Shown piece by piece: positions 47,941-63,329 of a DNA stretch of 64,000 bases. Numbering within the stretch: position 1 is the stretch's first letter; each line of letters opens with the position of its first letter. The notes beneath the pieces are model-generated. The model worked only from the letters and a program-made list of their open reading frames with translations. It was not told where the DNA came from and searched no databases. This stretch comes from Moritella sp. 24. GTDB lineage: Bacteria; Pseudomonadota; Gammaproteobacteria; Enterobacterales; Moritellaceae. The position numbers and the translations under genes were made by a program. The stretch is from assembly GCF_018219155.1 (NCBI RefSeq), contig NZ_CP056123.1, positions 1 through 64,000 of the forward strand, written 5' to 3'.

Positions 47941-48142
47941 ATTTATTCAAGCAATCTGTGTGAGTACTTACAGAGATATAATGACCAAAAATTATATCAA
48001 TGTAATTATGAACATTAAATTAAATCGAAAGATTTGGTTTTATAAACAACAAACTTCGGTTTGTTGTTGAAGTACAGAATTCATTGAGCCGACTTGATAC
48101 TTATTATCAGTAATGATTTTAGGCATCAGTCAAAAAACTTTT

Positions 48143-49686
<1,544 letters not shown>

Positions 49687-49763
49687 CGTAAAGTTGTTAA
49701 TTTTTGTAAGTGCCCACACAAATTGCTTGAATAGAAAAGTAAAAAGCATGTAAGAAATGCGAT

Positions 49764-49840
49764 AGGACTGTAGCTCAGTTGGTTAGAGCGCGCCCCTGAT
49801 AAGGGTGAGGTCGGTAGTTCAAATCTACTCAGTCCTACCA
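49764..49840 (+). tRNA. tRNA-Ile (GAT), second copy
   Basis: Identical to the copy at 33512, with anticodon GAT and encoded CCA, in the second 16S-23S spacer. Confidence 0.97.
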
Positions 49841-49864
49841 ATCTTCTTACGAACTCTATGATGT

Positions 49865-49940
49865 GGGGCTATAGCTCAGCTGGGAGAGCGCCTGCCTTGC
49901 ACGCAGGAGGTCTGCGGTTCGATCCCGCATAGCTCCACCA
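49865..49940 (+). tRNA. tRNA-Ala (TGC), second copy
   Basis: Identical to the copy at 33613, with anticodon TGC and encoded CCA. Confidence 0.97.
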
Positions 49941-50003
49941 CATCATAGTTGTTAAAATACAAAGCTAAGCAAGCTTAATGCTTACCTTTGCTTTTTAGCA
50001 AAT

Positions 50004-50015
50004 TGCTCTTTAAAA
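50004..50015 (+). promoter_or_regulatory. Spacer boxA, rRNA operon 2
   Basis: TGCTCTTTAAAA between tRNA-Ala and 23S, identical to the operon 1 spacer element. Confidence 0.65.
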
Positions 50016-50160
50016 ATTTGGAAAGCTGAATAAATAAAGAAGTTCTTAAAACACGTTATTACTTAGGTAATAACAATATAGTGTTCTTGAGTATTCTTGA
50101 GGCGAAAAAAACTAGATAATACCTAGTTATTTCAATTGTACGGTCGACTTTAGATTGTAT

Positions 50161-53052
<2,892 letters not shown>

Positions 53053-53176
53053 ACAAATTAAAGTATGATTAATTGAAATATCGACTTAAGAATAGATTGA
53101 ACACTTTATGTTTTAAAGACTTCTTTATTTATAGCTTTTCAGATTTTAGAGATACAACTTGAAAGCAAACTAGATT

Positions 53177-53296
53177 TGCTTGGTGACCATAGTGTTACGG
53201 TACCACCTGATCCCATTCCGAACTCAGTAGTGAAACGTAATAACGCCGATGGTAGTGTGGGGCTTCCCCATGTGAGAGTAGGGCATCGCCAAGCGC
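53177..53296 (+). rRNA. 5S ribosomal RNA (operon 2)
   Basis: Same as the operon 1 5S. The offset drops to 16,251 because one base is missing from the 23S-5S spacer of this copy. Ends are approximate. Confidence 0.93.
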
Positions 53297-53350
53297 CAAA
53301 CAATGTCGAAAGACTATAATTTAGACTGATAATATCAGCACAGATTGTGC

Positions 53351-53427
53351 GGAGCGGTAGTTCAGTTGGTTAGAATACCGGCCTGTCACGCCGGGGGTCG
53401 CGGGTTCGAGTCCCGTCCGCTCCGCCA
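53351..53427 (+). tRNA. tRNA-Asp (GTC)
   Basis: 77 bases: acceptor stem GGAGCGG/CCGCTCC, anticodon GTC in CTGTCAC, TTCGAGT T-loop and encoded CCA. It is the distal tRNA of operon 2 and is absent from operon 1. Confidence 0.97.
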
Positions 53428-53433
53428 ACAAAT

Positions 53434-53469
53434 AAAAAAAGCCTGAATCTTACGATTCAGGCTTTTTTT
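53434..53469 (+). terminator. Terminator of rRNA operon 2
   Basis: GCCTGAATC-TTAC-GATTCAGGC (53441-53462), preceded by seven A residues and followed by seven T residues. It lies just after tRNA-Asp. Confidence 0.93.
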
Positions 53470-53787
53470 ATACCTGAAATTCAGACACTGTTAAACTATA
53501 TAGCTGGAAATGTATACGTAATTACATATGTGATTATTAATGTTATACATAAATTAGATTTATTTTTCTGCGCTTATCCCTACTCTTTATTCCAAATTTA
53601 AAAATCAATGTAGCGACTAAGCTATTGAAGTTTATCTTTATTAATTTCAACTATAAAGATACATATTGTTAGCGGTGTCATTTCGTGTCGAACTGTCTTT
53701 TTTGTGCTACTTTTTTCTATTGACTTAAATTTTTTGGCCATTAGAATACCGCGCAATTTGTCAATAAAAAAGAAGATTGGAGAGTTC
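53470..53787 (+). other. codBA upstream region (318 bases)
   Basis: AT-rich gap between the rRNA operon terminator and codB. The only element I can place is the promoter at 53720. No riboswitch or small gene is apparent. Confidence 0.5.
53720..53747 (+). promoter_or_regulatory. Candidate codBA promoter
   Basis: TTGACT (53720-53725) and TAGAAT (53742-53747) with a 16-base spacer, 40 bases before the codB start codon. Confidence 0.6.
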
Positions 53788-55062
53788 GTGGCTGCACAAA
53801 ATGACTATTCTTTAGGACCTGTTCCTAAATCAGAAAGAAAAGGTTTCATCGCATTATCATTGGTTATGCTGGGATTAACTTTTTTCTCTGCAAGCATGTG
53901 GACTGGTGGTACGTTAGGTACCGGACTTTCTTACGATGATTTTTTCTATGCAGTGCTTCTTGGTAACTTAATTTTAGGTGTATACACAGCATTCCTTGGC
54001 TATATAGGTACTAAGACCGGACTTTCGACGCATTTATTAGCACGTTACTCATTTGGCACTAAAGGCTCATACGTTCCATCTCTATTACTTGGTGGTACAC
54101 AAGTGGGTTGGTTTGGTGTTGGTGTTGCGATGTTTGCACTACCAGTACAGAAAGCATTATTCGGTGAAATGGGTATTACACTTGATGTTAATACAATCAT
54201 CGTTGTTGCTGGATTATTAATGACGGTAACCGTCTACTTTGGTATTTCTGCTTTGATGGTATTAAGCTTTGTTGCTGTGCCTGCGATTGCGATACTAGGT
54301 GGCTATTCAGTCTATCTTGCGGTAAATGATTTAGGTGGCATTACTGAAATGCAAAAAATTGTTCCCGCTGTTGATAAGCAAATTGATTTCAATACAGCAC
54401 TTGCTCTTGTTATCGGTTCATTTATTAGTGCTGGTACGCTGACTGCTGACTTCGTTCGTTTTGGTCGTAAACCAAAAGCTGCGGTTGCTATTACGTTAAT
54501 TGCATTCTTCATTGGTAACTCGTTAATGTTTATCTTTGGCGCTGCAGGCGCGGCTGCTACGGGCTTTGCTGATATTTCTGATGTGATGATGACGCAAGGA
54601 TTATTAATTCCAGCGATTATCGTACTAGGCTTAAATATTTGGACTACAAATGATAATGCATTGTATGCATCAGGCTTAGGTTTCTCAAATGTAACTGGTA
54701 TTGATAGTAAAAAGCTAGCGATGCTAAATGGTGTTATTGGTACTGTGTTTGCGCTTTGGTTATACAACAACTTCGTTGGTTGGTTATCATTTTTGAGTGC
54801 CGCGATTCCACCAATTGGTGGCGTACTGATTGCCGATTACTTCTTGGTTCACCGTGGCCAATATGTAGATTTTGCTAAAGCTGAATTTCAAACTGTACGC
54901 TGGCAAGCTCTTATTGCTGTCGCTGCAGGTGTTGCTGCTGGTCAGTTATTACCAGGTGTTGTACCTGTTAATGCTGTTATTGGTGGCGCTGTTGCTTATC
55001 TTATTAGTTGTAAAGCAACGGGTAATAAATTAATTAAGACTACTAAAGAGAGTGAAGCTTAA
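53788..55062 (+). CDS. codB: Cytosine permease CodB
   Basis: CodB is an inner-membrane nucleobase:cation symporter that imports cytosine. I start at the GTG at 53788 ([19 protein letters not shown]) because a GGAGAG ribosome site lies directly upstream and the resulting 424 residues match E. coli CodB (419). An upstream reading would add 28 residues and include the promoter. The body is hydrophobic, with about 12 expected membrane helices and the family stretches [18 protein letters not shown] and FIWTTND-like [11 protein letters not shown]. Its stop overlaps the codA start by one base (TAATG), so translation is coupled. Confidence 0.92.
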   Translation: MAAQNDYSLGPVPKSERKGFIALSLVMLGLTFFSASMWTGGTLGTGLSYDDFFYAVLLGNLILGVYTAFLGYIGTKTGLSTHLLARYSFGTKGSYVPSLLLGGTQVGWFGVGVAMFALPVQKALFGEMGITLDVNTIIVVAGLLMTVTVYFGISALMVLSFVAVPAIAILGGYSVYLAVNDLGGITEMQKIVPAVDKQIDFNTALALVIGSFISAGTLTADFVRFGRKPKAAVAITLIAFFIGNSLMFIFGAAGAAATGFADISDVMMTQGLLIPAIIVLGLNIWTTNDNALYASGLGFSNVTGIDSKKLAMLNGVIGTVFALWLYNNFVGWLSFLSAAIPPIGGVLIADYFLVHRGQYVDFAKAEFQTVRWQALIAVAAGVAAGQLLPGVVPVNAVIGGAVAYLISCKATGNKLIKTTKESEA

Positions 55063-56336
55063 TGCCGACTTTAATTAAAAATGTTCAACTTTACCGTAAC
55101 AATAAATTTGTAGATATTCGCATTGAAAATGGCATCTTTGCTGCTATCAAGCCTTGTGGTGAGTTAGATAGTACTGATTGCGATATTATTGATGGTGAAG
55201 GTGGTCTAGCGACACCTCCATTTGTTGAACCACATGTACATTTAGATACAACACAAACAGCAGGCGAACCAAATTGGAATATGTCTGGTACTTTATTTGA
55301 AGGTATCGAACGTTGGTCTGAGCGTAAGGCGATGCTAACACATGAAGATGTTAAGCAACGTGCAACGACTACATTAAAATGGCAGATCGCTAACGGTATT
55401 CAACATGTTCGTACACACGTAGATGTTTCAGATCCAGATCTGATTGCACTAAAAGCATTAATTGAATTACGTGAAGAACTAAAAGAATTCGTTGAAATTC
55501 AAATTGTAGCATTCCCACAAGAAGGCATTAATTCTTTCCCGAATGGTAAAGCAATTATGCGTAAAGCTGTGGAAATGGGCGCTGATGTTATTGGTGCTAT
55601 TCCTCACTTCGAGTTTAGTCGTGAATATGCAATTGATTCGCTTCATTTTATTTTCGACTTGGCGCAAGAATTTGACTGTCTGATTGATGTGCATTGTGAT
55701 GAAATTGACGATGAGCAATCTCGTTTTGTTGAGACTGTTGCAACGTTGGCGCATGAGAAAAAAATGGGTCATCGTGTAACGGCGAGTCACACAACAGCAA
55801 TGCATTCTTATAATGACGCCTACGCTTCTCGTTTATTCCGCTTGTTGAAAATGTCAGGCATTAGTTTCGTTGCTAATCCATTAGTTAATATTCACTTACA
55901 AGGTCGCTTTGATTCTTACCCTAAGCGTCGTGGCATCACTCGCGTAAAAGAAATGTTAGCGGCAAATATCAATGTTTGTTTTGGTCATGATGATATTTTT
56001 GATCCTTGGTACCCATTAGGTACTGCGAACATGTTGCAAGTAACACATATGGGTCTGCATGTTTGTCAGATCATGGGTTATGAGCAAATTGACCAGTCAT
56101 TAAAATTAATTACTGATCACAGTGCGCAAACATTAAATATCCAAGACCGTTACGGTATTGAAGAAGGTAAACCTGGTAACTTAGTTATCTTACCTGCTGA
56201 CTCTGGTTATGATGCCATTCGTCGTCAAACTGCACCTCGTTATGTTATTCGTGGTGGTAAAGTACTTGCTGAAACAAAACCGAGTGTGACGCAAATACAT
56301 TTAAATGAATTAGAGACGATTAACTTTAAGCGTTAA
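55062..56336 (+). CDS. codA: Cytosine deaminase CodA
   Basis: CodA deaminates cytosine to uracil and ammonia for pyrimidine salvage. The 424-residue protein closely resembles E. coli CodA. The metal-binding HVHLD is followed by [11 protein letters not shown], and further ligands and catalytic residues are in [18 protein letters not shown] and [14 protein letters not shown]. It starts within the codB stop codon and ends before a strong terminator, forming the codBA operon. Confidence 0.97.
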   Translation: MPTLIKNVQLYRNNKFVDIRIENGIFAAIKPCGELDSTDCDIIDGEGGLATPPFVEPHVHLDTTQTAGEPNWNMSGTLFEGIERWSERKAMLTHEDVKQRATTTLKWQIANGIQHVRTHVDVSDPDLIALKALIELREELKEFVEIQIVAFPQEGINSFPNGKAIMRKAVEMGADVIGAIPHFEFSREYAIDSLHFIFDLAQEFDCLIDVHCDEIDDEQSRFVETVATLAHEKKMGHRVTASHTTAMHSYNDAYASRLFRLLKMSGISFVANPLVNIHLQGRFDSYPKRRGITRVKEMLAANINVCFGHDDIFDPWYPLGTANMLQVTHMGLHVCQIMGYEQIDQSLKLITDHSAQTLNIQDRYGIEEGKPGNLVILPADSGYDAIRRQTAPRYVIRGGKVLAETKPSVTQIHLNELETINFKR

Positions 56337-56353
56337 TTTGTTTGTTCTAATCT

Positions 56354-56382
56354 AATACCGCCCATCGAGGCGGTATTTTTTT
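56354..56382 (+). terminator. Terminator after codA
   Basis: AATACCGCC (56354-56362) pairs with GGCGGTATT (56369-56377), followed by a T-run. Confidence 0.92.
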
Positions 56383-56471
56383 GCCTTTTATAAATTTAAT
56401 GGTTTGTTTCGTTTGAGTTGGCACTGAGTTGCAGTAAACTAACCGCTTAAACTGATATTAAGGACAGCTCG

Positions 56472-57227
56472 ATGACAGATAAATCAAATAACACCACTCA
56501 TTTTGGCTATAAAACTGTAGAGTCAGACCAAAAGGTCGATATGGTTGCGAGTGTGTTTCATTCAGTAGCGGCTAAATACGATGTAATGAATGACCTTATG
56601 TCTATGGGTATTCATCGTCTATGGAAACGTTTTACGATTGATTGCAGTGGTGTAAGACCTGGCCATAAAGTTTTAGATCTTGCCGGTGGTACAGGTGATT
56701 TAACTGCTAAGTTTTCACGTATCGTTGGCGATAGCGGTTCTGTAACGCTTGCTGATATTAATGATTCAATGCTAAAAGTCGGTCGTGCGAAGCTACGAGA
56801 TCGTGGCATTGTTGGTAACGTAACTTACGTTCAAGCGAATGCCGAAGAACTCCCTTTTCCTGATAATCATTTTGACTTAATCACTATCGCGTTTGGTTTA
56901 CGTAACGTAACAGATAAAGATAAAGCATTAGCATCTATGTTCCGTGTATTAAAGCCGGGTGGCCGTTTACTTGTTTTAGAATTTTCAAAACCTGATTCTG
57001 ATGCATTAAATAAAGTTTATGATTTCTATTCGTTCAATATTTTACCTAAGATGGGCGAGCTAATTGCTGATGATGGCGATAGCTATCAATACCTAGCTGA
57101 ATCAATTCGTATGCATCCAAACCAAGATACTTTAAAAGGTATGATGGAAACTGTTGGTTTCGAAAGTGTTGAATATCATAATTTGACGGGTGGTATTGTT
57201 GCTCTGCATCGCGGTTACAAATTCTAA
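56472..57227 (+). CDS. ubiE: Ubiquinone/menaquinone C-methyltransferase UbiE
   Basis: UbiE uses S-adenosylmethionine to C-methylate the ring in both ubiquinone and menaquinone synthesis. The 251-residue length equals E. coli UbiE. The SAM-binding motif is [15 protein letters not shown]; other signatures are [12 protein letters not shown] and [16 protein letters not shown]. It is first in the ubiE-ubiJ-ubiB cluster, with ubiJ 9 bases downstream. Confidence 0.98.
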   Translation: MTDKSNNTTHFGYKTVESDQKVDMVASVFHSVAAKYDVMNDLMSMGIHRLWKRFTIDCSGVRPGHKVLDLAGGTGDLTAKFSRIVGDSGSVTLADINDSMLKVGRAKLRDRGIVGNVTYVQANAEELPFPDNHFDLITIAFGLRNVTDKDKALASMFRVLKPGGRLLVLEFSKPDSDALNKVYDFYSFNILPKMGELIADDGDSYQYLAESIRMHPNQDTLKGMMETVGFESVEYHNLTGGIVALHRGYKF

Positions 57228-57236
57228 GGAATGCTT

Positions 57237-57848
57237 ATGCCAATCGAAATGCTAGTTACTGCTGGAATTGAAACATTATTAAATCAATTATTAAAAGCAG
57301 ATACAAATGCCGTGGATAAGATCGCATCGTTAAAAGGTAAAGTGCTGCAAGTAAATATTGCAGAGTTACCAAAGCCACTTTATTTTATCTTCTCATCACA
57401 AATAGATGTATTAGCTAAATATGATGGTAATGCAGATTGTTGCATGGATATTAAGTTATCGAGTCTTTCTCGCTTACAAGATAGCTCACAGTTTACAGCT
57501 CTGATTAAAGAGGGTGAATTGGATATGAGCGGCGATCCTATGGTAGCAAGTAAGTTTAGCATTATCTTAAAAGAATTAGATATTGATTGGGAAGAGCATT
57601 TATCTCGTTACACTGGCGACATCGCTGCGCATAAGTTATTACAAGGTGCAAAGTCGAGCCAAGCTTGGCTGCAAAACAACATGACGATTGCGCGCCATAA
57701 TATAGCCGAGTATTTAATTGAAGAAATTCGCTTAGCACCTGGCGCGTTAGAGATAGCTAATTTTTGTGATGAAGTGAGTGAATTAGAGCTGGAGTGTAAG
57801 CAATTTGAAATGCGTTTGGCTTTATTGTCACGTAAGGAAGATGCATAG
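57237..57848 (+). CDS. ubiJ: Ubiquinone biosynthesis accessory factor UbiJ
   Basis: UbiJ is an SCP2-domain protein that, with UbiK, supports the soluble complex of late ubiquinone enzymes by binding lipid intermediates. The ATG at 57237 (MPIEMLVTAGIETLL), spaced correctly after AAGGA, gives 203 residues; the in-frame ATG at 57231 lies too close to that site. The YTGDIAAHKL segment and the N-terminus match E. coli UbiJ. ubiB begins at the base after its stop. Confidence 0.92.
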   Translation: MPIEMLVTAGIETLLNQLLKADTNAVDKIASLKGKVLQVNIAELPKPLYFIFSSQIDVLAKYDGNADCCMDIKLSSLSRLQDSSQFTALIKEGELDMSGDPMVASKFSIILKELDIDWEEHLSRYTGDIAAHKLLQGAKSSQAWLQNNMTIARHNIAEYLIEEIRLAPGALEIANFCDEVSELELECKQFEMRLALLSRKEDA

Positions 57849-59489
57849 ATGACATTGATTGAGCTAAAGCGCTTTTATCATATCCAGAAAGTGATCTTAG
57901 AATATGGACTTGATGAGTTACTGCCTGAACAATTACAGCCACTACCGGCTCGCTTATTTCGAAAATCAATTTTTTGGCTTAAAAATCAGCATACAGATAA
58001 ATCGTCTGCTGAACGTATTAAGTTAGCATTACAACAGTTAGGTCCTGTTTTTATTAAATTTGGACAAATGCTATCAACACGACGTGATCTGTTACCACAA
58101 GAGTTTGCTGAGCAATTGGCAATGTTACAAGATCAAGTTCCCCCATTTGATAGTCAATTAGCAATACAACAAATTGAATCTGCACTCGGTCAGCCTATTA
58201 TTGCTGTGTTTGATGACTTTGATGTTGTTCCTTTAGCGTCTGCGTCAATTGCACAAGTACATACTGCAAAGCTAAAAAGTAATGGTGATGAAGTCGTTAT
58301 TAAAATTATTCGACCAGATATCGAACCGATTATTCGTGCTGATACCCAGTTGATGAAGCGACTGTCGAAAGTGTTGCTGACGCTTGTGCCGGAAGCGGAA
58401 AGATTAAGACCACTTGAAGTGGTACTTGATTACGAGAAAACCATTCTTGATGAATTAAATTTAGAACGTGAAGCGGCGAATGCGATACAACTGCGTCGTA
58501 ATTTTCTCGATTCTAAAGAACTATATGTACCTGAAATATATCCCGACTTCAGCCATAAAAATATGATCGTGATGGAACGTATTTATGGTATTCCTGTATC
58601 AGATATTGCCGCGTTAGAAGCGCAGGGCACCAACATGAAATTATTGGCGGAACGTGGTGTGGAAACTTTTTTCACTCAAGTTTTTCGTGATAGTTTTTTC
58701 CATGCTGATATGCATCCCGGTAATGTATTTGTTTCTTATGAGACACCTGAAGACCCACGCTGGATTGGTATTGATTGTGGTATTGTCGGTACTTTAAATC
58801 GTGAAGATAAGCGTTATCTGGCTGAAAACTTACTTGCTTTTTTCCATCGTGATTATCGTAAAGTAGCTGAATTACACGTTGATTCTGGTTGGGTTCCATC
58901 TCATGTCGATGTGAATGATTTCGAGTTTGCGATCCGTACGGTATGCGATCCTATTTTTGAAAAACCACTGGCAGAAATTTCTTTTGGTCATGTATTAGTT
59001 AATTTATTTGCGACAGCTCGTAAGTTTGATATGACAGTGCAGCCGCAATTAGTATTGTTGCAAAAGACGTTGTTGTACATTGAAGGATTAGGTCGTCAAC
59101 TCTATCCTCAACTAGACTTATGGGATACGGCTAAGCCATTTCTTGAGCATTGGGTTAAAGAGCAAATGGGACCTCAAGCTGTATTTTCGGCTGTAAAACA
59201 GCGTGCGCCATTTTGGGCTGAAAAGCTTCCTGAGTTACCTGAATTAGTGTTTGATACACTGACTAAAGCGACGAAACAACAAGCAAAATTAGATAAGCTT
59301 TTTTCTCAAGCAGAACAGTTTACCCAACAACAAGGTAAATCAAATAAGGCTCGTTATTTACTGAGTTGTGGTGGTGTAGTTATGCTTTGTGCTGCAATCG
59401 TGTACAATCCTGATGCAACTTCACTAGCGACTACATTGGCAAGTCTTGGAACTGGGCTCTTATTGGTTGGCTGGTTTAAGCTTAAATAA
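57849..59489 (+). CDS. ubiB: Ubiquinone biosynthesis protein UbiB
   Basis: UbiB is a membrane-associated atypical kinase/ATPase of the ABC1/ADCK family needed for ubiquinone synthesis. The 546 residues match E. coli UbiB. The family KxGQ motif appears as [16 protein letters not shown], followed by the alanine-rich loop [17 protein letters not shown] with the ATP-binding lysine, FHADMHPGN and IDCGIVG. Two hydrophobic segments at the C-terminus (about 498-545) anchor it in the membrane. Last gene of ubiE-ubiJ-ubiB, with tatA about 130 bases downstream. Confidence 0.97.
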   Translation: MTLIELKRFYHIQKVILEYGLDELLPEQLQPLPARLFRKSIFWLKNQHTDKSSAERIKLALQQLGPVFIKFGQMLSTRRDLLPQEFAEQLAMLQDQVPPFDSQLAIQQIESALGQPIIAVFDDFDVVPLASASIAQVHTAKLKSNGDEVVIKIIRPDIEPIIRADTQLMKRLSKVLLTLVPEAERLRPLEVVLDYEKTILDELNLEREAANAIQLRRNFLDSKELYVPEIYPDFSHKNMIVMERIYGIPVSDIAALEAQGTNMKLLAERGVETFFTQVFRDSFFHADMHPGNVFVSYETPEDPRWIGIDCGIVGTLNREDKRYLAENLLAFFHRDYRKVAELHVDSGWVPSHVDVNDFEFAIRTVCDPIFEKPLAEISFGHVLVNLFATARKFDMTVQPQLVLLQKTLLYIEGLGRQLYPQLDLWDTAKPFLEHWVKEQMGPQAVFSAVKQRAPFWAEKLPELPELVFDTLTKATKQQAKLDKLFSQAEQFTQQQGKSNKARYLLSCGGVVMLCAAIVYNPDATSLATTLASLGTGLLLVGWFKLK

Positions 59490-59621
59490 CCGGAATAACA
59501 AGCGTGTTTAAGCTAAGTAAATTTATCATAGATCAGAGTGTAGTAAATATGTAGTCTATATACTGTATACTGATCGATGTTAATAATAACGTATTCAATT
59601 ATATTAAATTAAGGTTATATC

Positions 59622-59858
59622 ATGGGCGGAATTAGTGTTACTCAGTTAATTATCATTGCTGTAATTATTCTTTTATTGTTTGGAACGAAGAAGTTACGTA
59701 ATGTTGGTGGTGATTTAGGTGCGGCAGTTAAAGGCTTCAAAAAAGCCATGAGTGATGAGCCTAAAGATACTAAAGAAGAAAATAAAGTGTTAGAAGAAGC
59801 TAACGTAGCAAAAACAGAAGTAACAAAAGAAACAAAAAAAGATAAAGAACAGGCATAA
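59622..59858 (+). CDS. tatA: Sec-independent translocase subunit TatA
   Basis: TatA forms the variable-size pore element of the twin-arginine export pathway for folded proteins. The 78-residue protein has a short N-terminal membrane helix (about 5-20), the FGTKKLRN hinge, an amphipathic helix containing [15 protein letters not shown] and a charged lysine/glutamate-rich tail. It is first of tatABC-tatD, 3 bases from tatB. Confidence 0.96.
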   Translation: MGGISVTQLIIIAVIILLLFGTKKLRNVGGDLGAAVKGFKKAMSDEPKDTKEENKVLEEANVAKTEVTKETKKDKEQA

Positions 59859-59861
59859 TTT

Positions 59862-60233
59862 ATGTTTGATATCGGATTTTGGGAAATTGTAGTTATTTCA
59901 GTTCTTGGCCTATTAGTATTAGGCCCTGAGCGCTTACCTGTCGCTATCAGAACGGTAAGTACTTGGGTAAAAACGATTAAAGGTGCTGCAAACTCAGTTA
60001 AAGATGAGTTGTCACATGAATTGAAAATTCAAGAAATGCATGACAACTTGAAAAAAGCCGAGCAACAAGGAATGAATAATATCAGTCCTGAATTGCAAGA
60101 CTCTATCGATTCTTTACGTGATGCTGCTGCGTCGGTTACACGTCCTTATGAAGCTGATAAATCAACTTCAAAACCGACTGTTGACCAAGAACCTAAAATA
60201 GCTGAACAGGTAATTGAACAGGACAAAAAATAA
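59862..60233 (+). CDS. tatB: Sec-independent translocase subunit TatB
   Basis: TatB forms the substrate-receptor complex with TatC. The 123-residue protein has the typical start [20 protein letters not shown] with the conserved E8, the [11 protein letters not shown] hinge and a long amphipathic helix, then a polar tail. tatC starts at the base after its stop. Confidence 0.96.
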   Translation: MFDIGFWEIVVISVLGLLVLGPERLPVAIRTVSTWVKTIKGAANSVKDELSHELKIQEMHDNLKKAEQQGMNNISPELQDSIDSLRDAAASVTRPYEADKSTSKPTVDQEPKIAEQVIEQDKK

Positions 60234-60989
60234 ATGGCAGCAGATCCAAATACTCAGCCTTTGATTGCACATTTAATCGAACTGAGGGATAGGTTATTGC
60301 GTGCTAGTGCCGCAATTATCTTAGTTTTTATCTCATTAGTGTATTTTGCTAATGATATTTACCAGTTGGTATCAGCGCCGCTGATTGCACAGTTGCCTGC
60401 TGGCACGAGTATGATTGCAACCGACGTTGCAACCCCGTTCTTTACGCCGATAAAGTTAACACTGGTTGCTTCTTCATTTATTGCGATCCCTTGGGTCTTG
60501 TATCAAATTTGGGGCTTTATTGCGCCAGGTTTATATAAACACGAGAAAAAATTAATTGCGCCTTTAGTGATTAGTAGTGCTTTTCTTTTTTATCTCGGTG
60601 TCGCTTTTTCTTATTTTGTTGTGTTCCCTTTAGCATTTGAATTCTTTGCTGGGGTCGCTCCGGATGGGGTGACATTTGCGCCGGATATTAGTAGCTATCT
60701 TGATTTTGTGTTGAAGATATTTTTTGCATTTGGCCTCGCATTTGAGATCCCTATTGCAACGCTAGTATTATGTTGGACTGGTGCCACAACACCTGAAAGC
60801 TTACGTCAAAAACGTCCTTATATTGTCGTTGCTGCATTTATCATGGGGATGTTATTAACACCGCCTGATATTATTTCACAGACATTATTAGCAATACCTA
60901 TGTTGCTATTGTTTGAGTTAGGTTTATTATTTTCTCGTTTTTACGTTAAAAAGGACGAGATAGAAGATGAAGAAGCAGGAACTGATTGA
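60234..60989 (+). CDS. tatC: Sec-independent translocase subunit TatC
   Basis: TatC recognises the twin-arginine signal peptide and organises the translocase. The 251-residue protein has six predicted membrane helices. Family motifs are [15 protein letters not shown]-like [28 protein letters not shown], and [11 protein letters not shown]. The start codon immediately follows tatB, and its end overlaps tatD by 23 bases. Confidence 0.97.
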   Translation: MAADPNTQPLIAHLIELRDRLLRASAAIILVFISLVYFANDIYQLVSAPLIAQLPAGTSMIATDVATPFFTPIKLTLVASSFIAIPWVLYQIWGFIAPGLYKHEKKLIAPLVISSAFLFYLGVAFSYFVVFPLAFEFFAGVAPDGVTFAPDISSYLDFVLKIFFAFGLAFEIPIATLVLCWTGATTPESLRQKRPYIVVAAFIMGMLLTPPDIISQTLLAIPMLLLFELGLLFSRFYVKKDEIEDEEAGTD

Positions 60990-61770
60990 TATTGGCGTTA
61001 ATTTAACAAACGCTGCTTTTCACAAAGATTTACCTGATGTTATTGAACGCGCCTCTGCCCAAGGGGTGCGTCGTTTAATTGTTACTGGCACGGATATCTC
61101 CGAAAGCCAACTTGCCTATCAACTTACTCAAGATTATCCACAACAACTCTATGCTACAGCGGGTATCCACCCTCATGATTCTCGTCACGCAACTGATGAT
61201 AGCTGGCAGCAAATTAAAGTGTTAGCTCAACATGACAGCGTCGTTGCTATTGGTGAATGTGGCTTGGATTTTAATCGTGATTTTTCACCTAGACCGATAC
61301 AAGAAGCTGTTTTTGCAAAGCAGTTAGAAATCGCAGCTGAATTAAACATGCCTGTATTTATGCATGAACGCGATGCTAATGAACGTTTTATTGCGATTTT
61401 AAAAGAGTACCGTTCGGCATTACCTGCTGCTGTATTACATTGTTTTACTGGTTCTGCGAGTGATTTGGCTGCTTGTCTCGATCTTGATTTGCATATTGGT
61501 GTTACTGGCTGGATCTGTGACGAACGCCGTGGCGCTGATTTATACAAGTTAGTGCGAGATATTCCTGCAGACCGATTAATGTTGGAAACTGATGCGCCCT
61601 ATTTATTGCCTCGGGATTTGAAACCAAAGCCTAAGTCTCGTCGTAATGAACCTTGTCATTTACCTCATGTTGCTGAAACGATTGCCAGAGCACGTGGTGA
61701 GGATGTTGAGACCTTATTAAATCGTAGTTTGAAAGTGACAGAGCAATTCTTTCAGCTGCCAAAGCTGTGA
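60967..61770 (+). CDS. tatD: TatD-family metal-dependent DNase
   Basis: TatD is a TIM-barrel metallohydrolase with 3'-5' exonuclease activity on DNA. It is not needed for Tat export despite its place in the operon. The 267-residue protein starts [15 protein letters not shown], and shows [48 protein letters not shown] and [12 protein letters not shown], all TatD signatures. It overlaps tatC by 23 bases, which implies translational coupling. Confidence 0.95.
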   Translation: MKKQELIDIGVNLTNAAFHKDLPDVIERASAQGVRRLIVTGTDISESQLAYQLTQDYPQQLYATAGIHPHDSRHATDDSWQQIKVLAQHDSVVAIGECGLDFNRDFSPRPIQEAVFAKQLEIAAELNMPVFMHERDANERFIAILKEYRSALPAAVLHCFTGSASDLAACLDLDLHIGVTGWICDERRGADLYKLVRDIPADRLMLETDAPYLLPRDLKPKPKSRRNEPCHLPHVAETIARARGEDVETLLNRSLKVTEQFFQLPKL

Positions 61771-61813
61771 TCACTATCACCTGCTTTTATTTTATTCTTG
61801 CCTCACTGTAGAC

Positions 61814-61859
61814 AAAACCGACTAATCAGTCTATTTTAATTGACTAACTAGTCGGTTTT
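61814..61859. promoter_or_regulatory. Paired palindromic operators before the ALDH operon
   Basis: Two related palindromes, GACTAATCAGTC (61820-61831) and GACTAACTAGTC (61842-61853), lie within a larger inverted repeat whose ends AAAACCGACTA and TAGTCGGTTTT flank both. The spacing is 22 bases, two helical turns. This is the form of a TetR-type operator, probably bound by the regulator encoded downstream. The large inverted repeat with a T-rich end might also terminate tatD transcription. Confidence 0.65.
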
Positions 61860-61879
61860 TATATTGAGGTGAGAGCATT

Positions 61880-63328
61880 ATGAGCGTAACGGAAACCAAA
61901 ATGAGTAATAGTGATAGTATTGATGAAATTGCTGCGATGGAGCAGATCTTTACTACGCAAAAAGAAGCCTATTTGACTCAGCCTGAGTGGGACCTTGCAG
62001 AACGTAAAAAACGTTTAATTAAATTTAAAGCGGCTTTTCTTGCTAGCAAAGATGCGCTAGTGACAGCTGTTTCTGAAGATTATGGTCACCGCGCTCGCCA
62101 TGACACCTTAATTGCTGATATTTTACCGACAGTTGCACAATTTGGTTACACCATATCGCGTATGGGTAAATGGATGAAGTCGACACGTCGCAGCCCTGGA
62201 TTGTTACTTGCGCCTGCAAGTGTCACTATTCACTATCAGCCTGTTGGTGTTGTCGGTATTGTTGTTCCTTGGAACTTTCCAATTAATCTTGCTATCGTGC
62301 CACTAATCACCTGCATTGCTGCTGGCAACCGTGCAATGCTTAAAATGTCAGAATTCACGCCAAAGACTAATCAAGTATTAAAGCAGATCATTACCTCAGT
62401 ATTTGATAGTAAAGACGTTTGTATTGTGGAAGGTGAAACAGCCTTGTCCGCTGCATTTACAAAATTGCCGTTTGACCACTTGTTATTTACTGGTTCTACC
62501 GTTGTTGGTAAGCATGTTATGCGTGCTGCAGCTGACAACCTAACACCAGTAACGCTTGAGCTTGGTGGTAAATCACCCGTTGTCGTTGCACCAGATATTG
62601 AGATTAAGACTGCGGTTAATCGTATTATGTTAGGTAAGAGTCTTAATGCCGGACAGATCTGTGTTGCCCCTGACTATATTCTTTGCCCTCGTGCAAAAGT
62701 TGCAGAGTTTGTTAAAGAGTACCGCAAGGAGTTTAACCGTCGTTATCCTGCGGCAATGCAAAATGATGATTACACCAATATTGTTGATGACCGTCAGTAT
62801 ATGCGCCTTAAATCATGGCTAGAAGATGCGAAGCAAAAGGGCGTACAAGTAGAAACAATGCAAGACGGCAGTAGTCTTGATGATCAACGACACCGCATGT
62901 TACCGCACTTATTGTTAAACGTAAGTGATGACATGCAGCTAATGCAGGATGAAATTTTTGGCCCATTATTACCAATCCTACCTTATGATACGATTGATGA
63001 TGCAATCAGTTACATCAAGGCGCGCCCACATCCATTAGCGTTGTATATCATGAGTTTTGATAATAATACTCAGAAAAAGATCCAACATGAGACTATTTCC
63101 GGTGGTGTTGCTATCAATGATACAATTATGCATGTAGCAGCTGAAGATGCACCGTTTGGTGGTGTTGGTCCAGCAGGTATGGGGCATTACCACGGTATCG
63201 AAGGCTTCCGTACTTTTTCAAAATCAAAAACTATTTTGAAACAAGGTAAATTCCATTCGACGCGCTTTGTTCATGCGCCTTATGGGAGTTTGATACAAAA
63301 AATCATTTTGAAATTTTTCTTGAGATAA
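61880..63328 (+). CDS. Aldehyde dehydrogenase (coniferyl-aldehyde dehydrogenase type)
   Basis: This 482-residue NAD(P)-dependent aldehyde dehydrogenase has the nucleotide/active-site motifs VVPWNFPINLAI, FTGSTVVGK, the general base E227 in TLELGGKSP and the nucleophile C261 in NAGQICVAPDY. Overall resemblance is to the coniferyl-aldehyde dehydrogenase group, which oxidises long or aromatic aldehydes. The true substrate is unknown. The C-terminal end is hydrophobic and basic (LIQKIILKFFLR), perhaps a membrane contact. It is co-transcribed with the TetR gene 1 base downstream. Operator-like palindromes precede it. Confidence 0.85.
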   Translation: MSVTETKMSNSDSIDEIAAMEQIFTTQKEAYLTQPEWDLAERKKRLIKFKAAFLASKDALVTAVSEDYGHRARHDTLIADILPTVAQFGYTISRMGKWMKSTRRSPGLLLAPASVTIHYQPVGVVGIVVPWNFPINLAIVPLITCIAAGNRAMLKMSEFTPKTNQVLKQIITSVFDSKDVCIVEGETALSAAFTKLPFDHLLFTGSTVVGKHVMRAAADNLTPVTLELGGKSPVVVAPDIEIKTAVNRIMLGKSLNAGQICVAPDYILCPRAKVAEFVKEYRKEFNRRYPAAMQNDDYTNIVDDRQYMRLKSWLEDAKQKGVQVETMQDGSSLDDQRHRMLPHLLLNVSDDMQLMQDEIFGPLLPILPYDTIDDAISYIKARPHPLALYIMSFDNNTQKKIQHETISGGVAINDTIMHVAAEDAPFGGVGPAGMGHYHGIEGFRTFSKSKTILKQGKFHSTRFVHAPYGSLIQKIILKFFLR

Positions 63329-63329
63329 T

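Larger units (their letters stand above)
47568..48142 (+). other. Leader region of rRNA operon 2
   Basis: The first 170 bases show nothing I can name. Then come promoters P1 and P2, a GACG-hairpin and boxA (47929-47940), closely matching operon 1. The hairpin near 48050-48075 has a UUCG tetraloop where operon 1 has CUCG. The last 50 bases before 16S differ clearly from operon 1. Confidence 0.75.

Noticed and set aside
61134-61142. Perfect DnaA box TTATCCACA inside tatD
   Set aside because: A single 9-mer is expected by chance about once per 130 kb counting both strands, and it is isolated in coding sequence far from dnaA.
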